Below, one piece after another: positions 15,595 to 25,098 of a stretch of 54,262 nucleotides of DNA. Source of the stretch: JBMOLL01 sp049325415 (GTDB lineage: Bacteria > Bacteroidota > Bacteroidia > Bacteroidales > GCA-2748055); contig JBMOLL010000085.1 of the NCBI GenBank assembly GCA_049325415.1, positions 1 through 54,262 on the forward strand. Reading direction: 5' to 3'. Position 1 is the first letter of the stretch, and each line of letters begins with the position of its first letter. The notes beneath the pieces were generated by a model, which had not been told where the DNA came from, made no database searches, and saw nothing but the letters and a program-made list of their open reading frames with translations. Position numbers and translations under genes: made by a program.

Positions 15595-16677
15595 ATGAAA
15601 GCCCATATCTTTCATCATCCGGAACCCTTCAGGCTGGAAGCCGGCGGGGTTCTCAGCTCGCTCGACCTGGCCTACCACACCTATGGAAAGCTCAATCCGA
15701 AGGCCGACAATGTGATCTGGATCTGCCATGCACTCACCGGCAGCTCCGAAGTGGCGGAATGGTGGCCCGGGATGATCGGCGAAGGTCTCGTATTCGATCC
15801 GGCCAAACACTTCATTGTCTGTGCCAACATCCCGGGTTCCTGCTATGGTTCAACCGGTCCGGCTTCAACCAACCCGGAAACCGGCAGGCCGTATTACCTC
15901 AGTTTCCCTGAACTGACCATCCGCGATGTGGTGCGCTCGCTCGATCTGCTCCGAAATCACCTCGGTATACGAAAGATCGATACGATCATCGGGGCCTCCA
16001 TCGGGGCTCAGCAGGCCCTGGAGTATTCCATCATGTTCCCCGAGCTGATCAGGAACCTTGTCTTTATTGCCTCTGCCGTAAAAGCCACTCCCTGGTCGGT
16101 AGCTTTTAACCAGTCGCAGCGACTGGCCATCGAAGCCGACCAGACCTTCTGGGAAGAGCGGCCCTATGCCGGTCAGAAAGGCCTGAAAGCAGCCAGGAGC
16201 ATTGCCATGCTCAGCTACAGGAACGATACCATTTACAACGAAAGGCAGGAGGAACGTGATCAGAGCCGCATCGGTCACTTTCCCGCCTCTTCCTATCAGG
16301 ATTACCAGGGGGATAAACTGGTCAGACGCTTCGATGCCTACAGTTACCATGCGCTGACCCGGCTTATGGACAGCCATAACATTGTGCGGGAACGTCGCAC
16401 CCTTGGTGAAGCTGTATCGAGGATCAAAGCACGGATCCTGTCAGTCGGCATTCGTTCCGATCTGTTGTTCCCGGTATACGAACAAAAGTTGCTGGCACAT
16501 CTTACAGGAGGCCGATTTGCTGAGATTGAATCCCTTTACGGCCATGATGGTTTTCTTACCGAGACAGTACAAATCTCCGCTCTAATTCAGGAACACTGGA
16601 GGGAAGGACAGGTTGCAAGACCGGCCGGCAGGCCGGAACAGTTCAGCATTTCGCACAAGCTGGTTCAAAGTGCCTGA
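15595..16677 (+). CDS. metX: Homoserine O-acetyltransferase
   Basis: An alpha/beta-hydrolase-fold enzyme that acetylates homoserine from acetyl-CoA. The nucleophile is S135 in GASIGAQQALEY, and the catalytic Asp and His are D289 (IRSDLLFP) and H317 (YGHDGFL). The PGSCYGSTGP motif after the first third is characteristic of MetX. The 360-residue length suits the acetyltransferase. It follows metY by 10 bp in the same operon and supplies that enzyme's substrate. No homoserine dehydrogenase or aspartokinase is in the window. Confidence 0.94.
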   Translation: MKAHIFHHPEPFRLEAGGVLSSLDLAYHTYGKLNPKADNVIWICHALTGSSEVAEWWPGMIGEGLVFDPAKHFIVCANIPGSCYGSTGPASTNPETGRPYYLSFPELTIRDVVRSLDLLRNHLGIRKIDTIIGASIGAQQALEYSIMFPELIRNLVFIASAVKATPWSVAFNQSQRLAIEADQTFWEERPYAGQKGLKAARSIAMLSYRNDTIYNERQEERDQSRIGHFPASSYQDYQGDKLVRRFDAYSYHALTRLMDSHNIVRERRTLGEAVSRIKARILSVGIRSDLLFPVYEQKLLAHLTGGRFAEIESLYGHDGFLTETVQISALIQEHWREGQVARPAGRPEQFSISHKLVQSA

Positions 16678-16745
16678 ACAGAGATTTAACATCTGTTGGG
16701 AATTGCGCCAACAATTTTGAGTAAATTGCAGCCTCAAACCTGATT

Positions 16746-19700
16746 ATGATAAAAAAGCAATCCATAAAAGCCGTATTGCAGGAACGCGTTCTGGTACTCG
16801 ATGGGGCGATGGGCACAATGATTCAGCGGTACAAGCTGACTGAAGAAGACTACCGTGGGACCCGTTTCAGTAAACATCCGTCTGATCTCAAGGGGAATAA
16901 CGACCTGTTGTCGCTGACCCGTCCGGATATCATACGTGCGATCCACGAAGCTTACCTGGAAGCCGGTGCCGATATAATTGAAACCAATACCTTCAATGCA
17001 ACCCGGATTTCCCAGAGCGATTATCACACCGAAGAACTGGTTTATGAACTGAATTACGAATCGGCCCGGATCGCCAGGGAGGTTGCCGACAGCTTCACCG
17101 CATCCGATCCCTCCAGGCCCCGCTATGTGGCCGGATCCATTGGCCCGACCAACAAAACGGCTTCCATGTCGCCCGATGTGAATGACCCGGGTTACCGCGC
17201 CATCACTTTCGATCAGCTCCGGGATGCTTATAAAGAGCAGGTGCTTGGACTGGTTGAAGGAGGTTCCGAACTGCTCCTGGTCGAAACCATCTTTGACACC
17301 CTGAATGCCAAAGCGGCCCTGATGGCCATTGAGGAACTTCTTGATGAGAAAGGATTGAACCTGCCGGTAATGGTCTCGGGCACCATAACCGATGCCAGCG
17401 GAAGAACCCTCTCCGGACAGACCCTCGAAGCCTTTATCCGCTCCATATCACACGTCGATCTTTTGTCGGTCGGGCTAAACTGCAGTCTCGGGGCAAAAGA
17501 AATGGCACCTTACGTGAAGGAAATGGCAGGCAAGGCTCCCTGGTTTATCAGTGTGCATCCGAATGCCGGACTCCCGAACCAGTTTGGCGAATACGACGAA
17601 ACCCCTTTACAGATGGCCGAAACCATCGGGGCTTTCCTTGATTCGGGTGAGGTAAATATCGTTGGAGGCTGCTGCGGTACAACTCCGGAGCATATCCGCG
17701 CCATTGCAGAAAGGGCAAAGCATGCGCGGAGACACCTCAGGCAGGAACAACGCAAACAGCTGGAGCTGAGTGGACTGGAAGCGCTGACGGTATTCGAGGG
17801 TTCGAACTTTATCAATATCGGTGAGCGGCTGAATGTTGCCGGAAGCAAAAAATTTGCCCGGCTTATCCGTGAAGGGAAATACGATGAAGCCCTGCAGATC
17901 GGTCGCGACCAGGTGGAAGGCGGCGCACAGGTACTGGATATCAACATGGACGATGCCATGCTCGACGCCGAGAAGGAAATGGTAACCTTCCTGAACCTGC
18001 TGATTGCTGAACCGGAGATCTCAAAGGTCCCCGTCATGATCGATTCCTCGAAATGGAGTGTCATCGAAGCGGGACTCAAATGTGTACAGGGAAAATGCAT
18101 TGTCAACTCCATCAGTCTCAAAGAGGGCGAGGAGGTTTTCCTGGAACATGCCCTGAAGATCCGCCGCTATGGTGCAGCTGCCGTGGTTATGGCCTTTGAC
18201 GAAACGGGACAGGCTTCCACCTTCGAACGCCGGATCGAGATCTGCACCAGGGCCTACCGGCTGTTAACGGAACGGGCCGGATTCCCCCCGCAGGACATCA
18301 TTTTCGATCCCAACATCCTGGCGATTGCCACCGGGATCGAAGAACATAATAATTATGCCGTCGATTTCATAGAGACGATCCGCTGGATCAAAGCCAACCT
18401 GCTGTATGCCAGGGTTAGCGGCGGGATCAGCAACCTCTCCTTCTCCTTTAGGGGAAATGACAGGGTCCGGGAAGCCATGCATAGCGTTTTTCTGTATCAC
18501 GCCATTCAGGCAGGGATGGATATGGGGATCGTAAATCCGTCGATGCTTCAGGTCTATGACGAAATCCCTCAGCCCCTTCTTGATCTTACCGAAGATGTAG
18601 TGCTGAACCGCAGACCCGATGCAACGGAAAAGCTGATTGCCTTTGCCGAAGGGATCAGGGATGACCGGAAAGAAGAAGTAAAACAGGATGAATGGAGGAA
18701 CTCGGCTGTTGAAGAAAGGCTCCGCCATGCCCTTATCCGTGGCATCACCGAATACATCGAAACCGATACGCTGGAGGCCCACCGGAAGATCGGACTGGGA
18801 CTGAAAGTGATCGAAGGACCGCTGATGGACGGCATGAATGTGGTGGGGGACCTGTTCGGTGCGGGAAAAATGTTCCTTCCCCAGGTTGTGAAGAGCGCCC
18901 GTGTGATGAAAAAAGCCGTGGCGGTGCTCCTGCCTTACATTGAAAGTGAAAAAGGAAGTGCCGAAGGACAAAACACCTCGGCCGGGAAAGTCCTGCTGGC
19001 CACTGTTAAAGGAGATGTGCACGATATCGGGAAGAATATCGTTGCCGTGGTACTGGGCTGTAATAATTTTGAAGTGATTGATCTGGGTGTGATGGTCCCG
19101 ACCGAAAAGATCCTCGATGAAGCAGAAAAAACCGGGGCCGATATTATCGGGCTCTCCGGGCTGATCACCCCATCCCTGGAAGAAATGGTCGGAGTGGCCC
19201 GGGAGATGGAAAGAAGAGGAATGAAGCAATCACTGCTGATCGGGGGAGCCACAACCTCAAAGATCCATACCGCTGTTAAAATTGCCCCGGCTTTCAGCCG
19301 GCCCGTCGTGCATGTAAAGGATGCATCGCGAAGCGTGAAAGTCACCTCCGACCTCATTTCCAAAGAAAAAAAGGAGGCATTTGCCGAACAGATCAGGGAA
19401 GAGTATGAAGCCTTAAGAAGGGAATATGCCGGTGCAGGAAGGGAAGTGCCCTACATCTCCCTGGAAGAGGCCAGAAAAAATAACGGACGCAATCCGGACA
19501 ACACCATCGTTGTTCCGGCGGAAACCGGGACCTGGCGCTGGGAAAAATATCCGATCGCAAAGATCAGGGAGTACATCAACTGGCTCTTTTTCTTTGTAAC
19601 CTGGGAACTCCGCGGGAAATTCCCGGATATCCTTGATGATCCGAAGTACGGGGAAGAGGCCCGAAAGCTTTTTAAAGATGCCAACGATATGCTCGACCGG

Positions 19701-20420
19701 ATTGAAGCAGAAGGATGGCTGGAAGCCAATGCGGTCTTTGGCATATATCCGGCTAATGCAAAGGGCGACGATATCGAGGTCTATGCCGATACCGAAAGGA
19801 CAGAAGTACTGGCAGTGTTCAGGAATCTCCGTAACCAGAATAAAAAGGAGGATGGCGCCCCCAACCTCTGCCTGTCAGATTTTATTGCACCCCGGGAAAA
19901 CGGCCGCATCGATTATATCGGTGCCTTTGCTGTCACCGCCGGACTGGGTGCCGGGCCGATGATCAAAAAATTTGAGCAGGAACATGACGATTACAGTTCG
20001 ATCATGATCAAGGCCCTGGCCGACCGCCTCGCCGAAGCATTTACGGAACTGCTTCATGAAGAGATCCGGAAGAAATTCTGGGCCTATGCCCCGGATGAGC
20101 AACTCGGTAAGGATGAACTATTCAGGGAAGACTATTCGGGCATCCGCCCGGCCCACGGCTATCCGGCCTGTCCCGACCACAGCGAGAAGGAAACCCTCTT
20201 CAGGTTGCTCGATGCTGAGCGCTCGGGCATAAAACTAACGGAAAACTTTTCGATGCTGCCAGCCGCATCCGTAAGCGGACTGATCTTTGCCCATCCCACC
20301 TCCCGCTATTTCTTTGTGGGTAAGATCGGAAGGGATCAGGTGGAGGACTATGCCCTGCGCAAGGGTGTATCCCCCGAAACGATTGAAAAATGGCTTGCAT
20401 CCAATCTCAATTATAAGTAA
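16746..20420 (+). CDS. metH: Cobalamin-dependent methionine synthase, full length
   Basis: Transfers the methyl group of 5-methyltetrahydrofolate to homocysteine through cobalamin. All four modules are present in 1224 residues. The homocysteine domain has zinc ligands C246, C309 and C310 (GLNCSLGA, GGCCGTTPEH). The pterin domain begins near NIGERLNVAGS. The cobalamin domain has H759 in DVHDIGKN, the same number as in Escherichia coli, as the lower axial ligand. The C-terminal reactivation domain has the SAM motif around RPAHGYPACPDH. It lies 68 bp after metX, so it is probably co-transcribed or has a weak promoter. It depends on B12, but no B12 riboswitch or cobalamin synthesis gene is seen nearby. 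Confidence 0.97.
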   Translation: MIKKQSIKAVLQERVLVLDGAMGTMIQRYKLTEEDYRGTRFSKHPSDLKGNNDLLSLTRPDIIRAIHEAYLEAGADIIETNTFNATRISQSDYHTEELVYELNYESARIAREVADSFTASDPSRPRYVAGSIGPTNKTASMSPDVNDPGYRAITFDQLRDAYKEQVLGLVEGGSELLLVETIFDTLNAKAALMAIEELLDEKGLNLPVMVSGTITDASGRTLSGQTLEAFIRSISHVDLLSVGLNCSLGAKEMAPYVKEMAGKAPWFISVHPNAGLPNQFGEYDETPLQMAETIGAFLDSGEVNIVGGCCGTTPEHIRAIAERAKHARRHLRQEQRKQLELSGLEALTVFEGSNFINIGERLNVAGSKKFARLIREGKYDEALQIGRDQVEGGAQVLDINMDDAMLDAEKEMVTFLNLLIAEPEISKVPVMIDSSKWSVIEAGLKCVQGKCIVNSISLKEGEEVFLEHALKIRRYGAAAVVMAFDETGQASTFERRIEICTRAYRLLTERAGFPPQDIIFDPNILAIATGIEEHNNYAVDFIETIRWIKANLLYARVSGGISNLSFSFRGNDRVREAMHSVFLYHAIQAGMDMGIVNPSMLQVYDEIPQPLLDLTEDVVLNRRPDATEKLIAFAEGIRDDRKEEVKQDEWRNSAVEERLRHALIRGITEYIETDTLEAHRKIGLGLKVIEGPLMDGMNVVGDLFGAGKMFLPQVVKSARVMKKAVAVLLPYIESEKGSAEGQNTSAGKVLLATVKGDVHDIGKNIVAVVLGCNNFEVIDLGVMVPTEKILDEAEKTGADIIGLSGLITPSLEEMVGVAREMERRGMKQSLLIGGATTSKIHTAVKIAPAFSRPVVHVKDASRSVKVTSDLISKEKKEAFAEQIREEYEALRREYAGAGREVPYISLEEARKNNGRNPDNTIVVPAETGTWRWEKYPIAKIREYINWLFFFVTWELRGKFPDILDDPKYGEEARKLFKDANDMLDRIEAEGWLEANAVFGIYPANAKGDDIEVYADTERTEVLAVFRNLRNQNKKEDGAPNLCLSDFIAPRENGRIDYIGAFAVTAGLGAGPMIKKFEQEHDDYSSIMIKALADRLAEAFTELLHEEIRKKFWAYAPDEQLGKDELFREDYSGIRPAHGYPACPDHSEKETLFRLLDAERSGIKLTENFSMLPAASVSGLIFAHPTSRYFFVGKIGRDQVEDYALRKGVSPETIEKWLASNLNYK

Positions 20421-20442
20421 TATTGCTTATACACCTCAGTTT

Positions 20443-22074
20443 ATGAAACGCCTCACTTCAATCAGCTTCCTGTCCGCGGGGAACCTGCTGCTTGCCGTTC
20501 TCCTGCTGGTCAGTGCCGGTGGATGCAAAAACAAGCCCGGTAAGAACGGTATCACGGATAAGCAGAACGTCGTGACCGAATCTGCACACTATGATGAACC
20601 GTACCGGCTGCAATATCATTTTTCACCGGACTCCATGTGGATGAACGATCCCAATGGCCTTTTTTACCTCGATGGGGTCTATCACCTCTTCTACCAGTAT
20701 CACCCCTACTCCACCCAGTGGGGACCCATGCACTGGGGACATGCCGTCAGCACCGACCTGCTGCACTGGCAGCACCTTCCGGTAGCGCTATACCCCGATT
20801 CTCTCGGGGCCATTTTTTCGGGGACAGCCGCGGTCGATCGCTTTAACAGTGCCGGACTGGCAACAGGCAGTGAACCCCCGGTGATCGCCGCCTTTACCAT
20901 TCACGACAGCACAGGATTACAGACCCAGGGCATCGCTGTCAGCAATGATAAGGGCCTGACCTGGGAAAAGTACACGGGCAATCCGGTACTGACAAACCCC
21001 GGCAAAAAAGATTTTCGTGATCCCCGGATCTTCTGGCATGAGGAAAGCAAGCACTGGATCATGGTCCTTTCCGTAGGCGATCATGTGGAGTTCTATCGTT
21101 CCCCGAACCTTAAAGAATGGAAATATGCCTCCTCGTTCGGCCGGAACGACGGTTCTCACGAAGGGATCTGGGAATGCCCCGACCTGTTCCGGCTCAGGAT
21201 TCCCGGCAGTACTGTCAAATCGAAATGGATTCTCATGGTCAGTGTTAATGCCGGTGCTCCCAACGGAGGTTCCGGAACCCAGTATTTTATCGGAACCTTT
21301 AACGGCACTACCTTTGTAAACGAGAACTACCCCGAAAGTACACGCTGGATCGATTTCGGCCCGGACAATTATGCCGGAAGCACCTGGTCGGATATTCCGC
21401 AATTCGACGGTCGCCGGATTTTTATCGGCTGGATGGCCAACTGGGCCTATGCCGATTCCCTCCCCACCAGTCACTGGCGAGGTTCACTGACCCTCCCCAG
21501 AAGGCTCCGGCTGGCAGAAACCAGCGACGGACTCAAAGTGGCCTCACTACCCGTGAAGGAAATTGAGACGCTCCTGGGTGAAGCCACAGAAATACAATCG
21601 TCGGTGATTGCCGGAAGCGGTCCGGTCAACCACGAACTTACCGACCTCTCACAGGTGATGATCCGGTGCAGTTTTGTCCCGGACACTGGCAGCATACCCG
21701 CTGAGTTTGGCCTGCAGTTCACCTCGGCAGGCGGAGATACCCTCGAAATAGGTTACCGGACCGGAAGCGGACTTGCCTATGTCGACAGGAGCCGTTGCGG
21801 CCGTAATGAGTTTAGTAAAAACTTTACGGGGCTGGCAAGCGTTCCTGTGTTCCCGGGCTGGGAGGAATTGAAATTTGAAATCTATACCGACCGTTCGTCG
21901 GTGGAATGTTTTATCAATGGCGGAACACGGGTTTTGAGTTGCAGGATCTTCCCACGTGACAGGCTGAATTCCCTTTCTGTTTTCTCGAGGGATGGAAAGG
22001 TACTCCTCAGGGAAGGAGCCATCAGGCCTGTTAACGGGATCTGGAACACACCCATAAGTGAAACGGAACAGTAA
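20443..22074 (+). CDS. GH32 fructan/sucrose hydrolase lipoprotein
   Basis: A 543-residue glycoside hydrolase family 32 enzyme (levanase, inulinase or invertase type). The lipoprotein signal ends at C28 (LLLVSAGGC), so it is anchored to a membrane, plausibly the cell surface. The five-bladed propeller carries the nucleophile D69 in WMNDPNG, the transition-state Asp D193 in FRDP and the acid/base E244 in WECP. A C-terminal beta-sandwich follows (DRSSVECFINGG). It sits 22 bp after metH and before metF on the same strand, an odd place for a sugar hydrolase. There is no SusC/SusD pair, fructokinase or sensor nearby. The ATG at 20443 follows the metH stop and gives a good signal peptide. Confidence 0.93.
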   Translation: MKRLTSISFLSAGNLLLAVLLLVSAGGCKNKPGKNGITDKQNVVTESAHYDEPYRLQYHFSPDSMWMNDPNGLFYLDGVYHLFYQYHPYSTQWGPMHWGHAVSTDLLHWQHLPVALYPDSLGAIFSGTAAVDRFNSAGLATGSEPPVIAAFTIHDSTGLQTQGIAVSNDKGLTWEKYTGNPVLTNPGKKDFRDPRIFWHEESKHWIMVLSVGDHVEFYRSPNLKEWKYASSFGRNDGSHEGIWECPDLFRLRIPGSTVKSKWILMVSVNAGAPNGGSGTQYFIGTFNGTTFVNENYPESTRWIDFGPDNYAGSTWSDIPQFDGRRIFIGWMANWAYADSLPTSHWRGSLTLPRRLRLAETSDGLKVASLPVKEIETLLGEATEIQSSVIAGSGPVNHELTDLSQVMIRCSFVPDTGSIPAEFGLQFTSAGGDTLEIGYRTGSGLAYVDRSRCGRNEFSKNFTGLASVPVFPGWEELKFEIYTDRSSVECFINGGTRVLSCRIFPRDRLNSLSVFSRDGKVLLREGAIRPVNGIWNTPISETEQ

Positions 22075-22135
22075 AAGGGTTCCGCTCCGGCAGCACCGGA
22101 TTGATAAAGAAGGAAGGAACACGACCTGTTTTAGC

Positions 22136-22143
22136 TATATTTG
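22136..22143 (+). promoter_or_regulatory. -7 box for metF
   Basis: TATATTTG is a perfect TAnnTTTG box ending 17 bp before the metF ATG at 22161. It suggests a separate metF transcript with a leader of about 11 nt. No -33 TTTG is at the standard spacing. Confidence 0.55.
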
Positions 22144-22160
22144 CAACACACGAGAAAAAG

Positions 22161-23114
22161 ATGAAAGTAGCCGATAAACTGAAAGAGACGAAAAAGACAC
22201 TTTTTTCATTTGAGCTCCTGCCTCCGCTGAAGGGCGGTACGCTGGACGATATTTACCGTTCCATTGACCCGCTGATGGAATTCAATCCGATTAATATAAA
22301 TATGACCTACCATCAGCAGGAATCGGTTTACAAAAAAGACAGCAGGGGAGTATATGAGCGAAGGGTGATCCGCAAACGCCCCGGTACTGTGGCCCTTTCG
22401 GCTGCCATCATGAACAAATACAACGTGACGGTCGTACCGCATATGATCTGCGGTGGTTTTACAAAGGAAGAAACCGAGGACGTTCTTATCGACCTCCATT
22501 TCCTCGGGATGGAAAACCTTCTCGCCCTGCGGGGAGATGCACCCAGGGAAAGCCGCTCCTTTATCCCGATGGAAGGCGGACATGAACATACAAGTCAGCT
22601 TGTGGAACAGATCATGAACCTGAACAAGGGGATTTATCTTGATCCGGACATCCAGAACCCAACTCCTACCGGATTCTCCGTAGGCGTGGCAGGCTATCCG
22701 GAAAAGCATTTCGAATCGCCCAACCTCGAAGAGGACCTGCACTGGTTAAAGGTAAAAGTGGATGCAGGGGCCGATTATGTTGTGACTCAGATGTTCTTCA
22801 ATAACAGGCACTTCTTTGATTTTGTTGACCGTTGCAGGGCTGCGGGAATCACGGTTCCCATTGTCCCGGGGATCAAACCCATCACCACCCTGAAGGACAT
22901 GGAACTTCTGCCCAAGATCTTCCATGTGGAAATCCCCCAGGATCTGGTGAATATGATCAGAAAATGTAAAAACAATGCCGAAGCAAAGGACGCCGGGGTG
23001 GAATGGACGACTCAGCAGTCGCTGGAACTCAAAGAATATGGCGTCCCTGCCATTCATTACTATACCATTGGCATTTCCGACAATATCCGGCGAATAGCCA
23101 GGTCGGTATTCTGA
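22161..23114 (+). CDS. metF: 5,10-methylenetetrahydrofolate reductase
   Basis: A cytoplasmic FAD enzyme that makes 5-methyltetrahydrofolate, the methyl donor for MetH. The 317-residue TIM-barrel has the active-site Glu in FSFELLPPLKGG and the folate/FAD motif ALRGDAP near residue 130. GADYVVTQMFF marks the later barrel strand and PIVPGIKPI the next. The ATG at 22161 sits 17 bp after a -7 box and gives the usual N-terminus (MKVADKLKETKKTLFSFE); a longer frame from 22101 would start upstream of that box. It completes the methionine region with metY, metX and metH, separated only by the GH32 gene. Confidence 0.95.
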   Translation: MKVADKLKETKKTLFSFELLPPLKGGTLDDIYRSIDPLMEFNPININMTYHQQESVYKKDSRGVYERRVIRKRPGTVALSAAIMNKYNVTVVPHMICGGFTKEETEDVLIDLHFLGMENLLALRGDAPRESRSFIPMEGGHEHTSQLVEQIMNLNKGIYLDPDIQNPTPTGFSVGVAGYPEKHFESPNLEEDLHWLKVKVDAGADYVVTQMFFNNRHFFDFVDRCRAAGITVPIVPGIKPITTLKDMELLPKIFHVEIPQDLVNMIRKCKNNAEAKDAGVEWTTQQSLELKEYGVPAIHYYTIGISDNIRRIARSVF

Positions 23115-23139
23115 TTTTTTTTAAGGGAAAAGAAAATTC

Positions 23140-24006
23140 ATGAATCACGATCAGTTAAAATATCTCCTGCTGGTGATAATCACCCTGGCTTCTGCATTTG
23201 TTTTATCGACGATCACACGCCGGATCATGCGCTTCTATATCAAGAAGTCGGTACTCCGGATCAAAGCCAATCCGACACAATTCTCCTTTATCAAGAATTC
23301 TGTCAGCTTCGTAATCTATACGGTAGCCATTGTGATCATCTTTTTCAAGATCCCTGCGCTGAACTCCATCGGTAAGGCCATCTTCGCCGGAGCCGGGATC
23401 CTTGCTGCCATCATCGGTTTCGCCGCGCAGAAAACCTTTTCAAATGTAATCTCAGGTGTTTTCATTCTGATATTCAAGCCATTCAGCGTGGGCGACACCA
23501 TAGAAACCGGAACCGGTCACCGGGGGATTGTTGAGGAGATCACCCTGAGCCACATTGTACTGCGTGATTTTGAGAACCGCCGTATTGTTGTCCCGAACAG
23601 CGTGATCAGCGATGAAACCATTGTGAACAGTTCCCTGCTCGACGAAAAGATCAAAAAACACATAGAATTCTCCATCGGGTATAACTCCGATACGGAAACT
23701 GCGATCCGCATCATAAGGGAGGAGGCTGAGCGCCATCCCCTGTCGCTCGACCAGAGAACAACGGAAGAGATGGATTCCGGCTGTCCCAAGGTAAGGGTGC
23801 GCCTGATTGCCCTTGGTGACTATTCACAAACCCTTCGGGCATACGTCTGGGCGGCGAATAACGATGAAGCCTTTGATATCAAGTGCGATTTACTGCGCTC
23901 TGTTAAACGGAGATTTGATGAGGAGGGGATTGAGATCCCATATCCCTATCAGAATGTGATCGTTAAAAGCGAAAACGGGATTACAGGCCAGACCGGTCCG
24001 CAGTGA
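23140..24006 (+). CDS. Small-conductance mechanosensitive channel (MscS family)
   Basis: A 288-residue inner-membrane channel that opens under hypo-osmotic membrane tension. Three hydrophobic segments cover about residues 5-22, 50-70 and 78-105. The pore helix is Ala/Gly-rich (IFAGAGILAAIIGFAAQKTFSNVISG), followed by the beta-domain motif FKPFSVGDTIE and VVPNSVI. The C-terminal cytoplasmic cage follows. The length equals the minimal MscS type. It lies 25 bp after metF on the same strand and is probably read from the metF promoter; no functional link is implied. Confidence 0.92.
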   Translation: MNHDQLKYLLLVIITLASAFVLSTITRRIMRFYIKKSVLRIKANPTQFSFIKNSVSFVIYTVAIVIIFFKIPALNSIGKAIFAGAGILAAIIGFAAQKTFSNVISGVFILIFKPFSVGDTIETGTGHRGIVEEITLSHIVLRDFENRRIVVPNSVISDETIVNSSLLDEKIKKHIEFSIGYNSDTETAIRIIREEAERHPLSLDQRTTEEMDSGCPKVRVRLIALGDYSQTLRAYVWAANNDEAFDIKCDLLRSVKRRFDEEGIEIPYPYQNVIVKSENGITGQTGPQ

Positions 24007-24184
24007 TTGCTGAAACCTTTACAAATAACGGGAGGTAGTGATCCCCCTGGTAGCCAATCCACCATTCTGAAGAAAAGCAGTTTTCGCCCTGTAAACAGGG
24101 CATTCTGTAAAAGTTAACATCTTTTTCAGATTTATACACGGTAATTTTCATAACTTGGGTTTGATGATTACAAAAACTATGGTT

Positions 24185-25087
24185 ATGAAAACAAAAAAGT
24201 CATTTTTCGTTTTACTTGTTTCAGCTATTTTCCTGCTGAGCGCCCTGCCAGTTCAGGCTCAGAATCAGACCTCCCGTTACCTCAATAAATATGTGGAAGT
24301 TACCCTCAACGACGGAAATATCCTGATCGGTCAGATCACATCAGACTCCGAAGATGAAATCGTATTGCAGTCGGCCACTTTCGGGGAAATGGTGATCTCC
24401 CGTAAAAATGTTAGTGCGATTAAAAACCTGGAAGAAAAACAGGCTTCGGGGAAGTTTGGCTTTGAGAATCCGAACCCGTCGAAATACCTCATCGGTCAAT
24501 CGGGCATACCGATGGAAAAAGGAAGCGTTTCTTACCAGAACGTCTGGATCTTTCTGAATTCCTTTACCTATTCGCCGGTTGAATTTTTCAGCATCACCGG
24601 GGGCTTTGAGATTATATCGATGTTTTTCGGAGCCGACGGACCTTATTTTTACATGCTGAACCCAAAGGTAAATTTCAAGGTGATTGATCGTTTGTATCTT
24701 GGTGGTAACATCCTGTATGTAAACTCCATAAGAACCACCACTTCTTTCAGCGGACTGGCCACGCTCAACGCCTTTGCCACCTATGGCACTGCGGATTATA
24801 ATGCGACCGCCGGTGTCGGCTGGGGCTGGGTCGAAGGCAATTTCTCACAGCGACCGGTCATTACTATAGCCGGAATGGCCAGGGTCACCAAAGGACTTGG
24901 TTTTGTCAGTGAAAACTGGATGATACCCGGTCTGGGAGAGGACGGAGGATATTACAGGCTTTACTCGCTCGGACTGCGTTTCATCAGTCAGAAATCAACG
25001 ATCGATCTGGCTTTTGTGAATAACGCCGATATTTTCAAAGCCATATTTATAGGGATCCCCTATCTCGACTTTGTTGTCAAATTCTGA
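24185..25087 (+). CDS. Signal-peptide protein with Sm-like segment and predicted barrel
   Basis: The product of about 300 residues begins with a signal peptide (MKTKKSFFVLLVSAIFLLSALPVQAQ). Residues of about 27-75 (YVEVTLNDGNILIGQITSDSEDEIVLQS...VISRKNVSAI) have the strand pattern of an Sm-like or small-barrel fold. The rest is aromatic- and glycine-rich beta-strand sequence ending in Phe, as in an outer-membrane barrel. Two in-frame ATGs lie a little upstream, but the ATG at 24185 gives the best signal peptide. I know no function; homologous layouts are common in Bacteroidota. It follows a 178-bp gap that contains a small hairpin (24086-24101) and converges on the thioredoxin gene. Confidence 0.65.
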   Translation: MKTKKSFFVLLVSAIFLLSALPVQAQNQTSRYLNKYVEVTLNDGNILIGQITSDSEDEIVLQSATFGEMVISRKNVSAIKNLEEKQASGKFGFENPNPSKYLIGQSGIPMEKGSVSYQNVWIFLNSFTYSPVEFFSITGGFEIISMFFGADGPYFYMLNPKVNFKVIDRLYLGGNILYVNSIRTTTSFSGLATLNAFATYGTADYNATAGVGWGWVEGNFSQRPVITIAGMARVTKGLGFVSENWMIPGLGEDGGYYRLYSLGLRFISQKSTIDLAFVNNADIFKAIFIGIPYLDFVVKF

Positions 25088-25098
25088 GCAGGTTTCTT

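Noticed and set aside
14679..15596. 305-codon minus-strand frame over metY
   Set aside because: It is antisense to a well-supported PLP enzyme and has no start context or family similarity.
16678..16745. Cobalamin riboswitch in front of metH
   Set aside because: The gap is only 68 bp and lacks the GCCACTG B12-box; it is too short for the element.
18264..19229. 321-codon minus-strand frame inside metH
   Set aside because: It overlaps the pterin and cobalamin domains of metH completely and has no recognisable features.
24086..24101. Hairpin GCCCTGT/ACAGGGC as a terminator of mscS
   Set aside because: The stem is short with a two-base loop and no T-run follows; evidence is too weak for a feature call.
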